A stretch of DNA of 64,000 nt from Akkermansia muciniphila (GCA_945888515.1 CAMDAD010000002.1:62001-126000); one strand, 5' to 3'. Counted from the first letter of the stretch, positions 1-9,403 are shown. The notes: generated from the sequence alone by a model not told the origin. A program made the numbers and translations.

Positions 1-36
1 GGTCGAGCGCTACGGTCTGCTCTAACAGATCATCAC

Positions 37-630
37 CTACTTGTTGAGCCAAGACTTCGTGTCCTTGAGTTGCAGCGAGCGTTGCTCCTGCCAATCGATG
101 ATATCCGGTTGGGCATAAGCACGTTGTGCTTCGCGCGCGGCATCGGCACCCTGCATGGCGTTGGATCTGTTGCTCTCCAGAGCGCTGGTGCGATTGATGT
201 TGCGAGTGGTCACAGACTTACTGGAAAAAACGGAGCCAGCACCGGATTCGTTCGCGCTTTTGCCGGCATCAGCGGCGGTGGTTTGGTATTGATTGGCCGA
301 GGTATTGCCGAGGTAGGATTGCTTCTGGTATTGGGTATTTCCCCACCACGATGGTTTTTCCACGGTGCCGGGCTTGTAGGCCTTACCTGAGTATTGCTGG
401 TTTTCGAGTGGAGATCGGCCGACGGATTCGAAGGAGCTGCGCTTGTCATCCTTGATTTTCCAATTCCCCTCAGTGTCTTGATAGTAGCCTTCTTTACCGC
501 GGGCGTTGAAGCGCTCATTCATGCTGCGCGGTTGGGAAGCTTCCGAGGCGGCTTGGCTGCTGTCGGGCTTGTCCGCACAGTGCGAGAGCACTAGGGCGAG
601 GCAAACAAGCAGGGACAGGCGTGTAATCAT
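37..630 (-). CDS. small secreted lipoprotein, function unknown
   Basis: The 197-residue protein starts with a classic lipoprotein signal: a short basic start, a hydrophobic run and a lipobox ending L-S-H-C at Cys18. I chose the ATG at 630 because it places the signal at the N-terminus; a start 27 bases upstream would overlap the stop of the gene before it. The rest is polar, rich in Ser, Asn, Gln, Ala and Tyr, and looks poorly ordered, with a short aromatic patch (KPSWWGNTQYQ). It begins 13 bases after the sufT stop on the same strand, so it is probably transcribed with sufT and perhaps the kinase. No known family was recognised. Lipid anchoring in a membrane is inferred from the lipobox. Confidence 0.7.
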   Translation of the reverse strand: MITRLSLLVCLALVLSHCADKPDSSQAASEASQPRSMNERFNARGKEGYYQDTEGNWKIKDDKRSSFESVGRSPLENQQYSGKAYKPGTVEKPSWWGNTQYQKQSYLGNTSANQYQTTAADAGKSANESGAGSVFSSKSVTTRNINRTSALESNRSNAMQGADAAREAQRAYAQPDIIDWQEQRSLQLKDTKSWLNK

Positions 631-643
631 GAGGGTGGAAATG

Positions 644-1189
644 TTAGACCATGCCAAGAATCATGCGACCTTCCTCCGAGATCATGTCCTGATTCCAGGC
701 CGGATCCCAGACGAGTTCAACGCGTGCATCGTCAATCTCTGGCAGTGACATGATGCGAGCTTGGGCATCGGCTGCGATCACTGGACCCATGCCGCAGCCC
801 GGTGCGGTGAGTGTCATTTTCACGAGTGCCACGGTTTTGTCATCTTGTTTTTCCAGTGAGCAGTCATAGACCAATCCGAGATTGACAATGTCCACGGGGA
901 TTTCTGGATCATAGACTCCCTTGAGCTGGGCCCAAACTTGTTCTTCGAGTGGTGCGTCTTTTAGTCGCTCGATCTCCTCGATTTTTTTCTGCTCAGCCTC
1001 AGGATTGATGCCGAGGGCATCGGCGTCTTTGGAGGAAATCCGCGCGAGGCCTGAAGAGGTGGCTACCGTGTAGGTGCCGCCGAGACGCTGGGTGATGTAA
1101 ACGACGGTGCCGATCGGTAGGGTGAGACTGTCTCCGCTGGGGATCTGGATCGCGTCCACGTCGCGGGTGAGGATGATTTCTTCGTGCAT
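644..1189 (-). CDS. sufT: SufT-like Fe-S cluster assembly protein (DUF59/MIP18 family)
   Basis: The protein has 181 residues. The N-terminal third (about 1-60) is the small beta-rich extension typical of the SufT-type members. The C-terminal part (about 80-181) is a DUF59/MIP18 domain with the hallmark YDPEIPVDIVNLGLVYD stretch and the conserved TLTAPGCGMGP segment, whose cysteine is the expected reactive or cluster-handling residue. Family members help mature iron-sulfur proteins. No sufBCDS genes are nearby, so here it lies outside a suf operon. It follows the Ser/Thr kinase gene by 42 bases on the same strand and precedes a small lipoprotein gene. The family call is firm; the exact client proteins are unknown. 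Confidence 0.88.
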   Translation of the reverse strand: MHEEIILTRDVDAIQIPSGDSLTLPIGTVVYITQRLGGTYTVATSSGLARISSKDADALGINPEAEQKKIEEIERLKDAPLEEQVWAQLKGVYDPEIPVDIVNLGLVYDCSLEKQDDKTVALVKMTLTAPGCGMGPVIAADAQARIMSLPEIDDARVELVWDPAWNQDMISEEGRMILGMV

Positions 1190-1231
1190 GTGTGTGAGAG
1201 AGTGTGCTTGTTGGCGTTCTTAAGCAAAAGA

Positions 1232-4015
1232 TTATTTCTGTTTTTTGTCTTCCTCAGTCTCGGTGCGTGACTTCATTCGGTCGAGTGCTTTTGCCGCCAG
1301 GTCGATGACTCGATCGCTTTCCCCTGTTTTTTCTAGCGTGCTGATGATTTCAACGGCCCATTGGGTGGTATTGGTCGAGCTATTAGTGACAAGGGCGCGG
1401 ATGATCGCCTCCTGTTCGGAATCGACTCTCGCAGAGCTGGCGAGGAGTTTCCAGAGTTCTTCGTTTTTCGCATCACTGCGCTTGGAATCGAGGAGGAGAA
1501 ACTCGCGGCAGGAATGGAAAATCCGTGAACGCAACGTTGGCTCTTCCATCGTGCCGAGCGTATCCATCATGGGCTCGAGCAAAGAGTCATCCGGCCAGTT
1601 TTTCGAGGCATCGGCAGCGGCGATTTGCATCGTCTTATCCGAGCCCTTGAGGTTCCGTAAGAGCACTTCCTTTGCCTTGGGTGTGCCGATCGCACCCAAA
1701 ACACGCATAAGGGATTGCTTGATCTCTGGAACCGTCGCTGCCTCGTATGCGGGTTCGACCGTTTCATCGAGGGTGGCGCGGCTGGTGGATTGTTTGACGA
1801 TTGCTACGACAACTTCCTCACAGCGTTTGCGGATATTGGAATCGCCGGAGAATTGCAATAGGCTGAGTAGGGGGGTGAAATGCTCATCGGTGGCCATTCC
1901 TTTGAGTGCATCGATGGCTGCGCCTGCGCTTTCTGGCTTAGGATTGGAATTGATAAATTGAATCAGGGCACTGGATGTTTTGGCATCTTTGTGTCCGGCG
2001 ACGATACGGCCGCCGATGACGCGTCGCAGCAGGTTGATGCGGATTTCCTCATTCATGTTCACCGTGGTGGCATATTGCACGAGTGTTTCATCGATGTCCG
2101 TGCCGTCATTGGACTGAGAAATATAGAGTGCCTTGTAAACAGTCTCGCGACTGGTCGAGGCTGTGATGCTTGTGGCAGCATTGAGCAAGATATCGAGATC
2201 CTTTTTGTTTACTGGGAGCTCCTTGGTGTTTGCCATCGCGGCCAGCTCCACGAGTTCATTGTAGCGTTTGTTGATTTTGCCTTGGGCATTGCGTGAGATC
2301 AACAAGGCGGCGATCGCGATGACTATGATGCCTAGGGTGGTGGCCAGAGCGGCTTTGGCACCATTGCTCATTCCCTTGTTTTTGGCAGGGCCGGAGGTGC
2401 TGAGCTGTGTGGCTCCGGGAGATGGCTGGGCAACTTTTGAGGTGGCAATCGGGACGATTTTCTCTGAGGCTGTTGCAGGAGCGGCAGTTTGCAAAGGCAT
2501 TGTGATGGGCGTCCTCGAAGCATGTTGTGTGGTTGCGATAGAGCGTGCCGGTTGGATGGGAGATGCCCCTGCTTGGAGGGATGGTTTCGATGGGACGACT
2601 GGTATCGCAAGAGGTGTGGCGGAAGCTGGCGGCGAAATCACCGGCGGTGGTGCGACCACAGGAGGCGGTGCGATCACGGGCGGTGGGGGCGGACTGACGG
2701 CAGAAATGACGGGAGTTTCCACGGGAACAGCGACTGGCACTGCCACGGGAGTCGTTGGCGCTGCGGATGGAGCATCCGCTAGAGGAGTGACAGCAACAGG
2801 GGTGGGTGAAGCGACTGGCTTCGCACCAGGAATGATCAATCGTGGCTTTGGTTTGGGAGTCAGTTCTTCACTCATAGCAGTATCTGAAATCGGGGAAAGA
2901 GTAGGTGAGGCGTCCGGAGTTGTCGGAGGAGTTGCGACTTCTGCCGGAGCGGGGGCGTTGGGAGCGGGAGTAAATTCTTTTGTTTCGACGATCGGAGGTT
3001 GAGCCGATGTATGAACACTGGCGTGACCAAAGTTTTCCGGAGGCATAATGGGCTGCGGTGCTGTTTTGAGCAGCGAAGTAAGCGGGGGAGCAGGCGATTG
3101 CTGGACGGCGGGCACTGGGGCGCCTGGGGTGAGTAGGATGGGCTTAGAACGAGCAGGCGCAGCAGATGCTGCAACGGTTGCCTTATCCCCGAGTTGAACG
3201 TTTTGCAAAAACAGTGCGAGGGACTCACGTGCCTTGGTCGGGCGGTGTTCCGGCAGTCGGTTGATGTGCCACATGATCCAGTCCGACACCCAGCGCGGCA
3301 GATCGGGACGGATTTCGTGCAAAGGAAAAACGCGGTGATCGAGATGGGCGCACATCACTTGCGGACCAGTTTCGCCATCGAAGGGATGAACTCCAGTAAG
3401 GGCAAAGTAATAAACGCAGCCCATGGCGTAGAGGTCGGTGCGCGCATCGAGCTCCACGCGCTCGAATTGCTCGGGTGCCATGAAAAAAATCGAGCCGAAG
3501 ATCGAGTCCTTTTGATCGATGGTTTGCAGCGAAGGTTTGGGGGTGAACTTTGCTAGTCCGAAGTCGACAATCTTGACTTGGAATTTCCCCGAGGGTAGCC
3601 AAGTCAGCATGATGTTGGATGGCTTGAGATCGCGATGAACGAGGTTCATGTCCTGAGCTGCGATCAGGGCTTCTTGGGTTTGCAGGGCGAACTCGCGAAA
3701 GTCGTTCCAGGTGAAAACGGCTTTTTCTACGACATCATCGACGGTCCTACCGTGAAGAAGCTCCATCACGACGAATGGGCCATCCTTATCGATGCCGACA
3801 TCATAAATGGTCACGATATGGGGATGCTGCAGGGCGGAGAGGGCCCCTGCTTCTTTTGCCAGTTGCACGGCAGCCTCGCTATCCGGATGGTCTTTGTCCT
3901 CAGGAAGGATACGTTTGATAGCGACTTCTCGGTTGAGAATATTGTCGTGGGCACGATACACAGCGCCAAGTCCGCCTTGGCCGATTTTTCCGCGAATTTC
4001 GTAGCGTTCCTCCAT
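1232..4015 (-). CDS. membrane Ser/Thr protein kinase with Pro-rich linker and C-terminal repeat domain
   Basis: This 927-residue protein has a complete Hanks-type kinase domain at about 1-270: glycine loop GQGGLGAVY (12-20), ATP-binding Lys34, Glu55, catalytic loop HRDLKPSN (127-134), DFG at 151-153 and an APEQ motif. A long Pro/Ala/Val-rich linker follows (about 275-545). One transmembrane helix (about 550-575) comes next, and then an alpha-helical C-terminal domain that reads like HEAT-type repeats. The kinase should face the cytoplasm and the repeat domain the outside. The linker DNA contains a short tandem repeat. Substrates are unknown. It heads a run with sufT and a lipoprotein gene. 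All catalytic residues are present, so it should be active. Confidence 0.93.
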   Translation of the reverse strand: MEERYEIRGKIGQGGLGAVYRAHDNILNREVAIKRILPEDKDHPDSEAAVQLAKEAGALSALQHPHIVTIYDVGIDKDGPFVVMELLHGRTVDDVVEKAVFTWNDFREFALQTQEALIAAQDMNLVHRDLKPSNIMLTWLPSGKFQVKIVDFGLAKFTPKPSLQTIDQKDSIFGSIFFMAPEQFERVELDARTDLYAMGCVYYFALTGVHPFDGETGPQVMCAHLDHRVFPLHEIRPDLPRWVSDWIMWHINRLPEHRPTKARESLALFLQNVQLGDKATVAASAAPARSKPILLTPGAPVPAVQQSPAPPLTSLLKTAPQPIMPPENFGHASVHTSAQPPIVETKEFTPAPNAPAPAEVATPPTTPDASPTLSPISDTAMSEELTPKPKPRLIIPGAKPVASPTPVAVTPLADAPSAAPTTPVAVPVAVPVETPVISAVSPPPPPVIAPPPVVAPPPVISPPASATPLAIPVVPSKPSLQAGASPIQPARSIATTQHASRTPITMPLQTAAPATASEKIVPIATSKVAQPSPGATQLSTSGPAKNKGMSNGAKAALATTLGIIVIAIAALLISRNAQGKINKRYNELVELAAMANTKELPVNKKDLDILLNAATSITASTSRETVYKALYISQSNDGTDIDETLVQYATTVNMNEEIRINLLRRVIGGRIVAGHKDAKTSSALIQFINSNPKPESAGAAIDALKGMATDEHFTPLLSLLQFSGDSNIRKRCEEVVVAIVKQSTSRATLDETVEPAYEAATVPEIKQSLMRVLGAIGTPKAKEVLLRNLKGSDKTMQIAAADASKNWPDDSLLEPMMDTLGTMEEPTLRSRIFHSCREFLLLDSKRSDAKNEELWKLLASSARVDSEQEAIIRALVTNSSTNTTQWAVEIISTLEKTGESDRVIDLAAKALDRMKSRTETEEDKKQK
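2637..2690 (-). repeat. three tandem 18-bp units inside the kinase linker
   Basis: Three adjacent 18-base units (2637-2654, 2655-2672, 2673-2690) differ at only a few positions and encode repeated PPPV-(I/V)-(A/S) blocks in the Pro-rich linker of the kinase. The unit length is a multiple of three, so copy-number change would lengthen or shorten the linker without a frameshift. Confidence 0.75.
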
Positions 4016-4139
4016 TGTGGGCAGCGCTAATCTGCCTCAGTTTTCTTCTGAGGGAAAGAAGGAATTTGCATCAATAGAAGATTCCTAGGGAAAACCAAAA
4101 CGGTGCCTCTGTGAGTCGCTGCTACCGTGGTTCCTGCCA

Positions 4140-4928
4140 TTACTCTTCGATGCGGATGGGCTCGATTTTTTCTGTGGTGAAACGAACACTTACCATGTAG
4201 CCCTCGACGGATTTGGAGGTGCCTAACAGTGCATTGCCACCACCGCCCAGACGCCAGAGGTGTGTGCTCAGCGACATGTCATTTTGGAGACTGGAGGCGG
4301 CAGGGAAATCAGCATTTTGCAAGGGCCTACCGTGCAGAGTGGTCATCAGCTTACTGAGCTCGCTCCAAGTAGACTTCAGCAGTCCGTCGTAAGTGTTGCT
4401 CTGCTGCGGTTGCGTTTGTAGGGTCAACTCTTTCAGGTTGCCATTGCTATCCCAATCAAAATACAAAAGGCATTTTAGCCCACCTATGGTTTGTTTTGTG
4501 CGATAGGATCCGTTGAGTCCGAGGCGGCCGAGATAGAGTTCATCGACTGTTAACTCTAACATCTTGCTAGCTTTGATTTTGTCCTGCACTTCTTTGCGAG
4601 AATCTCCCAGCTTCAGGGTGTCGAATACCGCGCTGTCTTCCATCACAGGAGCGGAGCTTGTCGGGCCCGTAGTGCTGGAATTGCCCGGTGTCATTTTGGG
4701 CGTCGGGAGCTTGGCGACATAATTCACATCGTCGGGATGCAGGTCATTGCGGCCGAGTGTGACGATCTTACCATCCACTCGTTTCACTGTGACGGTGAAT
4801 TGATTGTGGCTGACGTAATCAGCGATGATAAACTTGGATCCATCCTTATTCATCCATTTGCGGGATTCCGCACGAGCGAGGGAGAGAAGCAACAGAGCCC
4901 ACATGAAAAAATATACACAACGCATCAT
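4140..4928 (-). CDS. secreted SHD1-domain protein, function unknown
   Basis: The start at 4928 gives a 262-residue protein beginning with a signal peptide (MMRCVYFFMWALLLL, cleavage likely after SLARA). Directly after it is a segment with the pattern of the SLA1-homology domain 1: S-R-K-W, a DG, a V-x2-N-x-F-x-V-x-V run, DGK-x-V-x-L and a final HPDDVNYV. Such domains are common at the N-terminus of secreted planctomycete and verrucomicrobial proteins and are thought to bind peptides or proteins. The remaining 180 residues form a mixed alpha/beta domain not recognised, with sequence LKLGDSRKEVQDKIKAS resembling the opening of small BamE/SmpA-like repeats. It is divergent from the DUF1592 gene. 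Confidence 0.7.
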   Translation of the reverse strand: MMRCVYFFMWALLLLSLARAESRKWMNKDGSKFIIADYVSHNQFTVTVKRVDGKIVTLGRNDLHPDDVNYVAKLPTPKMTPGNSSTTGPTSSAPVMEDSAVFDTLKLGDSRKEVQDKIKASKMLELTVDELYLGRLGLNGSYRTKQTIGGLKCLLYFDWDSNGNLKELTLQTQPQQSNTYDGLLKSTWSELSKLMTTLHGRPLQNADFPAASSLQNDMSLSTHLWRLGGGGNALLGTSKSVEGYMVSVRFTTEKIEPIRIEE

Positions 4929-5066
4929 CCAGATAACGCCTCGCCAGTCCGAATCCTTAGGAGAAATCCGAAAAAGTTTTGTCATTGTGAGCTAGGTGGT
5001 GGTTGCGAAAAAGAGCAGTTGGTGTAACTTTTGGTTGAGAATATCGTATTCTCACGTGACGATCCG

Positions 5067-6923
5067 ATGGAGATTTTTCGTTATTTTTTGATGGCCAGCT
5101 TGGTGATTTCGTGTCGCGCGGACTCCTTTTCCGATCGAGTCGTGCCCTTGCTGGATCAGCATTGCTATCGATGTCATGGTGAGAAAAAGCAGAAAGGCGG
5201 CATTGAACTTCATCAGATCAAAACAGCGGAGGATGCCTATCGCTACCATCGTTTTTTGAAGAATGTGGCCGATCAAATCAAAAGCGGCGACATGCCGCCG
5301 GAGGATGATGTGGACGAGCTGCCGACTACCGCAGAGCGAGCGCTGATGGTGCGTGAGATCGAGAGCGTGATGGCGCATGTGAAAAAAGGCGACTTCCCGC
5401 GCAAGCCGGGTCGGCCCACCGTGCGTCGATTGAATCGCAATGAATACAACAACACTGTGCGCGATTTGTTTGGGATTTCCTTTCTCGCGGGGCAGGAATT
5501 TCCTGCGGATGGAGCGGGAGGTGAAGGGTTCGATAACGTGGGCGATTCGCTCTTCATCCCGCCGGTCTTGATGGAAAAATACGTGCAGTCCTCGCGCAAG
5601 GTGGTAGATGCCATTTATGCGCAGCCTGCGTTACAAAAGCGGGTGATTTTTCGCAAGCCACAGGAAAAAGAAGACCCGCTGATCGCAGCGCGGGTGGTCC
5701 TAGTGTCACACGCCTCGTTGGCCTTTCGTCGGCGGCTGAGCGAGGGCGATGTAGCGCATTTGATGGAGCTCTATCAGCAGGCCTTGAAGCGCGGCGAGAG
5801 CTATGAAAACGCCTTTCGCGCGCCGCTTCGTGCCTTGCTGATTCATCCGGCCTTTTTGTTTCGTTGGGAAGCAGATCAAGCAGGCCAGAAGGAGTGGAAA
5901 GTTGACTCGTTTGAGTTGGCGACGCGGCTCTCGTATTTCCTCTGGGCCTCGATGCCGGATCGCACCTTATTTCAACTGGCCGATCAAGGAAAACTCTCCG
6001 ATCCTCAGATCTTGCAACAACAAGTGATGCGCATGCTGGATGATCCGCGCTCCGACACGCTGGCGCGCTACTTTGCTGGGCAGTGGCTGGGTTTTGATGA
6101 ACTGCGGGAATCCGTCGCACCCGATGCCAAGCGCTTTCCCATGTTTACGGAAAGCCTGCGCATCGCGATGTATCGGGAGTCGGTGGACTTTTTTCATCAC
6201 ATCCAAACCAAAAATCGTCCCATTACGGAGTTGCTCGACAGCAAATATACCTTCGTCAATGAGGAACTCGCGCGGCACTATGGCATGTCAGGCGTGACTG
6301 GCCCGCAGATGAGGTTGGTGACGATTAGCGATCCGCAGCGCGGGGGCGTCATCGGCCAGGCCTCGATCCTGACCGCCACGTCCTTGCCGCTGCGCACCAG
6401 TCCGGTCAAGCGCGGTAAGTGGATCCTCGATACCATTCTCGGCACGCCCCCCCCGCCCCCCCCGCCCGATGCCGGGGAGCTGCCAGCGGACGACAAATCC
6501 AGCGAGGGACTCTCGTTTCGCAAGCAACTCGAACTGCATCGGCAGAAGCCCAATTGTGCGGGATGTCATGAAAAAATTGACCCGCTCGGCTTCGGGTTGG
6601 AGAACTTCGATGCCATCGGTCGCTGGCGCAGTCACGATGCGAACGGCCAGAAGGTCGATTCCGTGGCTGCCTTGCCGGGCGATATCGTATTTTCCACGCC
6701 TGCCGAGTTGAAAAAACTCTTGGTGGAATCGAACGAGCTTTTTTGCAAAAATTTCTGTCGGAAACTTCTGGGCTACTCGCTGGGACGACCGCTCGAATAC
6801 TACGATGAGCCGGTCATTGAACAGCTCTATCAAACACTAGTGAAACACCAGTATCAAATTCGGCCGGTGATTTTGGCCATCGTGCAGAGTCACCCCTTCC
6901 TCTCGCGCGGAGACGAGCGCTGA
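5067..6923 (+). CDS. secreted DUF1592/DUF1588-family protein with cytochrome c-type motif
   Basis: The ATG at 5067 gives 618 residues with a signal-like N-terminus (MEIFRYFLMASLVISCRA). Next is a single C-x2-C-H haem site (CYRCHG), then the module series known from planctomycetes and verrucomicrobia: DUF1587 (RPTVRRLNRNEYNNTVRDLFG), DUF1595, DUF1592 (FELATRLSYFLWASMPD), DUF1588 with the LGTPPPPPPPDAG motif and a second C-x2-C-H (CAGCHEKIDPLGFGLE), and DUF1585 at the end. Such proteins are thought to work outside the cytoplasm in oxidation or degradation of complex compounds, but no reaction is established. They usually sit next to a DUF1552 gene; here none follows. An upstream in-frame TTG at 5031 is an alternative start. 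Confidence 0.9.
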   Translation: MEIFRYFLMASLVISCRADSFSDRVVPLLDQHCYRCHGEKKQKGGIELHQIKTAEDAYRYHRFLKNVADQIKSGDMPPEDDVDELPTTAERALMVREIESVMAHVKKGDFPRKPGRPTVRRLNRNEYNNTVRDLFGISFLAGQEFPADGAGGEGFDNVGDSLFIPPVLMEKYVQSSRKVVDAIYAQPALQKRVIFRKPQEKEDPLIAARVVLVSHASLAFRRRLSEGDVAHLMELYQQALKRGESYENAFRAPLRALLIHPAFLFRWEADQAGQKEWKVDSFELATRLSYFLWASMPDRTLFQLADQGKLSDPQILQQQVMRMLDDPRSDTLARYFAGQWLGFDELRESVAPDAKRFPMFTESLRIAMYRESVDFFHHIQTKNRPITELLDSKYTFVNEELARHYGMSGVTGPQMRLVTISDPQRGGVIGQASILTATSLPLRTSPVKRGKWILDTILGTPPPPPPPDAGELPADDKSSEGLSFRKQLELHRQKPNCAGCHEKIDPLGFGLENFDAIGRWRSHDANGQKVDSVAALPGDIVFSTPAELKKLLVESNELFCKNFCRKLLGYSLGRPLEYYDEPVIEQLYQTLVKHQYQIRPVILAIVQSHPFLSRGDER

Positions 6924-7065
6924 ATTGGAAAAAAATCGTTTTGTCCGCGCATTGCGCTTGCCTTGCGACGGGGGAATGGGCAAAAGGTGCGCGGCACCGC
7001 AGGCGACGCTCGTTCTCACAGTATCGTGGCTCGTCTCCGGGCTACGAACACCAATCCGCGCAGTC

Positions 7066-8232
7066 ATGGAAAGCATCTCATCACGAATCAACAAAGTTTC
7101 TCCCTCTCTCACTCTTGCCATTACCAACCAAGCCAAGGCGATGAAAGCGCGCGGTGAGGAAGTATACGGATTGGCGGGCGGTGAGCCGGACATGGACACC
7201 CCGGAGCACGTCAAGCAAGCGGGGGCCGCGGCTCTGATGGCTGGCTTTACGAAATACACCGCCGCAGCAGGTATCCCAGAATTGCGCGAGGCGCTCTCGG
7301 CCAAGCTCAAAGCGGACAACAATTTGCATTATGATGCCAAGGATATTTGCGTCACCGGCGGCGCGAAAATGGCCTGCTATATGGCCATACTGGCAATGGT
7401 GGAGGAAGGTGATGAGGTCATTATCCCAGCACCGTATTGGGTCAGCTATCCCGATATGGTTCTGATGGCGGGCGGCGTGCCTGTGATTGTGGAAACATCG
7501 GAATCGACAGGCTGGAAAATGACCCCGGAGCAATTCGAGGAAGCCATGACCCCACGCACCAAGATGGTCATTATCAACAGCCCCGGTAACCCCACCGGCG
7601 CGATTTACACCGAAGAGGAATTGCTGGCGCTGGGCGAGATCGCGCTCTCGGAAGACATCACCATTCTGTCCGATGAAATTTACGAGAAGTTGGTCTATGG
7701 TGATGGAAAACACGTTTCTATCGCTTCGCTCAGTCAGGAACTCTACGACATCACCATCACGGTGAACGGATTTTCCAAAGGTTACTCCATGACCGGATGG
7801 CGCCTCGGCTACACTGCTGCTCCGCGTCCATTGGCCGAAGCGATAGAGAAAATCCAAAATCACACGGTGTCGAACGCCTGCTCGTTCGCCCAATACGGTG
7901 CACTTGCTGCGCTGACTGGGGATCAGACATTTGTGAGTGATATGGTGGGTGAGTATGACGTGCGTCGCCAATTCATGCTGGGCCGTCTGCGTCAGATTCC
8001 GAACATCCGCGTCGTCGAGCCGAAGGGTGCCTTTTATTTCTTCGTTTACACCGGCAAGCTCGGGCTGAAGTCGATGAATCTTTGCGATAAATTGCTCTCG
8101 CGCTACAAAGTGGCCGCGGTGCCTGGCATTGCGTTTGGTTATGATGACGGCATCCGTCTCAGCTACTGCACCACGCTCGATGTGCTCGCCGAGGGCCTTG
8201 ATCGCTTTGAGGCATTTTGCCGCGAGCATTGA
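7066..8232 (+). CDS. pyridoxal-phosphate aminotransferase, aspartate aminotransferase type
   Basis: The ATG at 7066 gives 388 residues, the normal length for class I aminotransferases of the aspartate group; the frame stays open further upstream but that part has no family character. Visible landmarks are the substrate-loop GLAGGEPDMDTP, NSPGNPTGA (Asn-Pro-x-Asn for the PLP ring), SDEIYEKLVY, and the Schiff-base lysine Lys238 in NGFSKGYSMTGWRLGY. It should transfer amino groups between aspartate (or a related amino acid) and 2-oxoglutarate in the cytoplasm. The exact substrate cannot be fixed from sequence alone; prephenate is possible for this subgroup. It is followed by an intrinsic terminator before purM. 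Confidence 0.92.
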   Translation: MESISSRINKVSPSLTLAITNQAKAMKARGEEVYGLAGGEPDMDTPEHVKQAGAAALMAGFTKYTAAAGIPELREALSAKLKADNNLHYDAKDICVTGGAKMACYMAILAMVEEGDEVIIPAPYWVSYPDMVLMAGGVPVIVETSESTGWKMTPEQFEEAMTPRTKMVIINSPGNPTGAIYTEEELLALGEIALSEDITILSDEIYEKLVYGDGKHVSIASLSQELYDITITVNGFSKGYSMTGWRLGYTAAPRPLAEAIEKIQNHTVSNACSFAQYGALAALTGDQTFVSDMVGEYDVRRQFMLGRLRQIPNIRVVEPKGAFYFFVYTGKLGLKSMNLCDKLLSRYKVAAVPGIAFGYDDGIRLSYCTTLDVLAEGLDRFEAFCREH

Positions 8233-8253
8233 TCTGCGATCTACTCAAACTCC

Positions 8254-8287
8254 TCATCCCCGTCGGTTTTCCGATGGGGATTTTTTT
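8254..8287 (+). terminator. intrinsic terminator after the aminotransferase gene
   Basis: An 11-bp stem (8256-8266 with 8271-8281, one G-T pair) closes a four-base T loop and is followed by seven T residues. It lies 24 bases after the aminotransferase stop and separates it from purM. Confidence 0.85.
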
Positions 8288-8378
8288 GTGTTCTGAGAAA
8301 ACTGGAGCTTCTCCGTTTTTAGGCGTGACTCAGAGGCGTGGCGGTGGCACAAGCATTCCGCCGCGAGGCACTGAAGCA

Positions 8379-9374
8379 ATGTCGGGAAAATTGACTTATC
8401 AACAAGCAGGGGTCGATACGCGGAAAGCCGCGGCGATTGTCGGGGACATCAAAAGCCATGTGAAGCGCACGCAAAAGGAGCGCCAGCTGTGGGGAGCCTT
8501 CGGCTTGTTCGCCGCTTGCTATGACCTCAGTGCTTACCAAGCACCCGTGATCATGACAGGTTGCGATGGCGTGGGCACCAAGATCGATCTTCTGTTAGAG
8601 CGCGGCATGTATGAGACCGCAGGAAAAGATCTCGTCGCGATGAACGTGAACGACATCCTCACCACCGGCGGCGATCCGCTTATGTTTCTCGACTACATCG
8701 GCATCCCCGCACTCGATGGCGAAAAAATCGAGCGACTCATCGCAGGCATGGCGGATCATTTGGAAAGTTGCGGCTGCATTCTCGCCGGTGGCGAAACAGC
8801 GGAAATGCCTGGCATCGTTCCTGAAGGCGTGGTCGAACTTTCCGGCTTCTGCATCGGCTGCGCGGAGAAAACCGATCTCATCGATCCCACCACGGTGTCT
8901 ATCGGCGATGTGCTCGTCGGTTACAAATCCGATAGCATCCATGCCAATGGCTGGAGCCTCGTCCGCCGCGTGCTGCGCGAGTATCCCGATGTCGCTACCG
9001 AGGAAGAACTGCAACACTGGCTCAAGCCGACGCGCCTCTATCACGATGTCACCCGCGCACTGAAAGCCGCAGGCGTGAAGCCGCGCGCAATGGCACACAT
9101 CACCGGTGGTGGTTTGCCGGAAAACCTTGAGCGCTTGTTCCAAGGTCTCGGTGCCGATCTCACGATCCCAGCCTGGGAGCTTCCCGGTATTCACAAGCTT
9201 TACGAACACATCGACGCGGAAGACCGTTTCCACACGCTCAACATGGGCATCGGCTGGGTGGCGATCGTTGCACCGGAAGATGCGGAAAAAGCCTGCGCCG
9301 CCGGTCCTGGTGGTGTAATCCTTGGCACTATGCGCGCGGGCGACGGTGTCCACGTCAAGGTCGCGGGCGAGTGA
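8379..9374 (+). CDS. purM: phosphoribosylformylglycinamidine cyclo-ligase (AIR synthetase)
   Basis: PurM closes the imidazole ring of FGAM to give AIR, the fifth step of purine synthesis, using ATP. The ATG at 8379 gives 331 residues, the usual bacterial size; in-frame codons further upstream fall in the terminator region and are unlikely to be used. Family marks include TYQQAGVDTRKAA at the start, the CDGVGTKIDLL loop, AMNVNDILTTGGDPLMFLDYI, GGETAEMPGI and HITGGGLPENLERL near the C-terminus. It is 29 bases upstream of the purF-like gene, so the two probably form a small purine operon. Confidence 0.96.
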   Translation: MSGKLTYQQAGVDTRKAAAIVGDIKSHVKRTQKERQLWGAFGLFAACYDLSAYQAPVIMTGCDGVGTKIDLLLERGMYETAGKDLVAMNVNDILTTGGDPLMFLDYIGIPALDGEKIERLIAGMADHLESCGCILAGGETAEMPGIVPEGVVELSGFCIGCAEKTDLIDPTTVSIGDVLVGYKSDSIHANGWSLVRRVLREYPDVATEEELQHWLKPTRLYHDVTRALKAAGVKPRAMAHITGGGLPENLERLFQGLGADLTIPAWELPGIHKLYEHIDAEDRFHTLNMGIGWVAIVAPEDAEKACAAGPGGVILGTMRAGDGVHVKVAGE

Positions 9375-9403
9375 TGGTCTTAGCTGGTTAACCTAACGAT
9401 TTC

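Noticed and set aside
6925-7065. N-terminal extension of the aminotransferase
   Set aside because: The 47 added residues are not family-like, and the ATG at 7066 gives the normal protein.
7081-8229. 382-codon open frame antisense to the aminotransferase
   Set aside because: It has no recognised domain and overlaps a secure gene completely.
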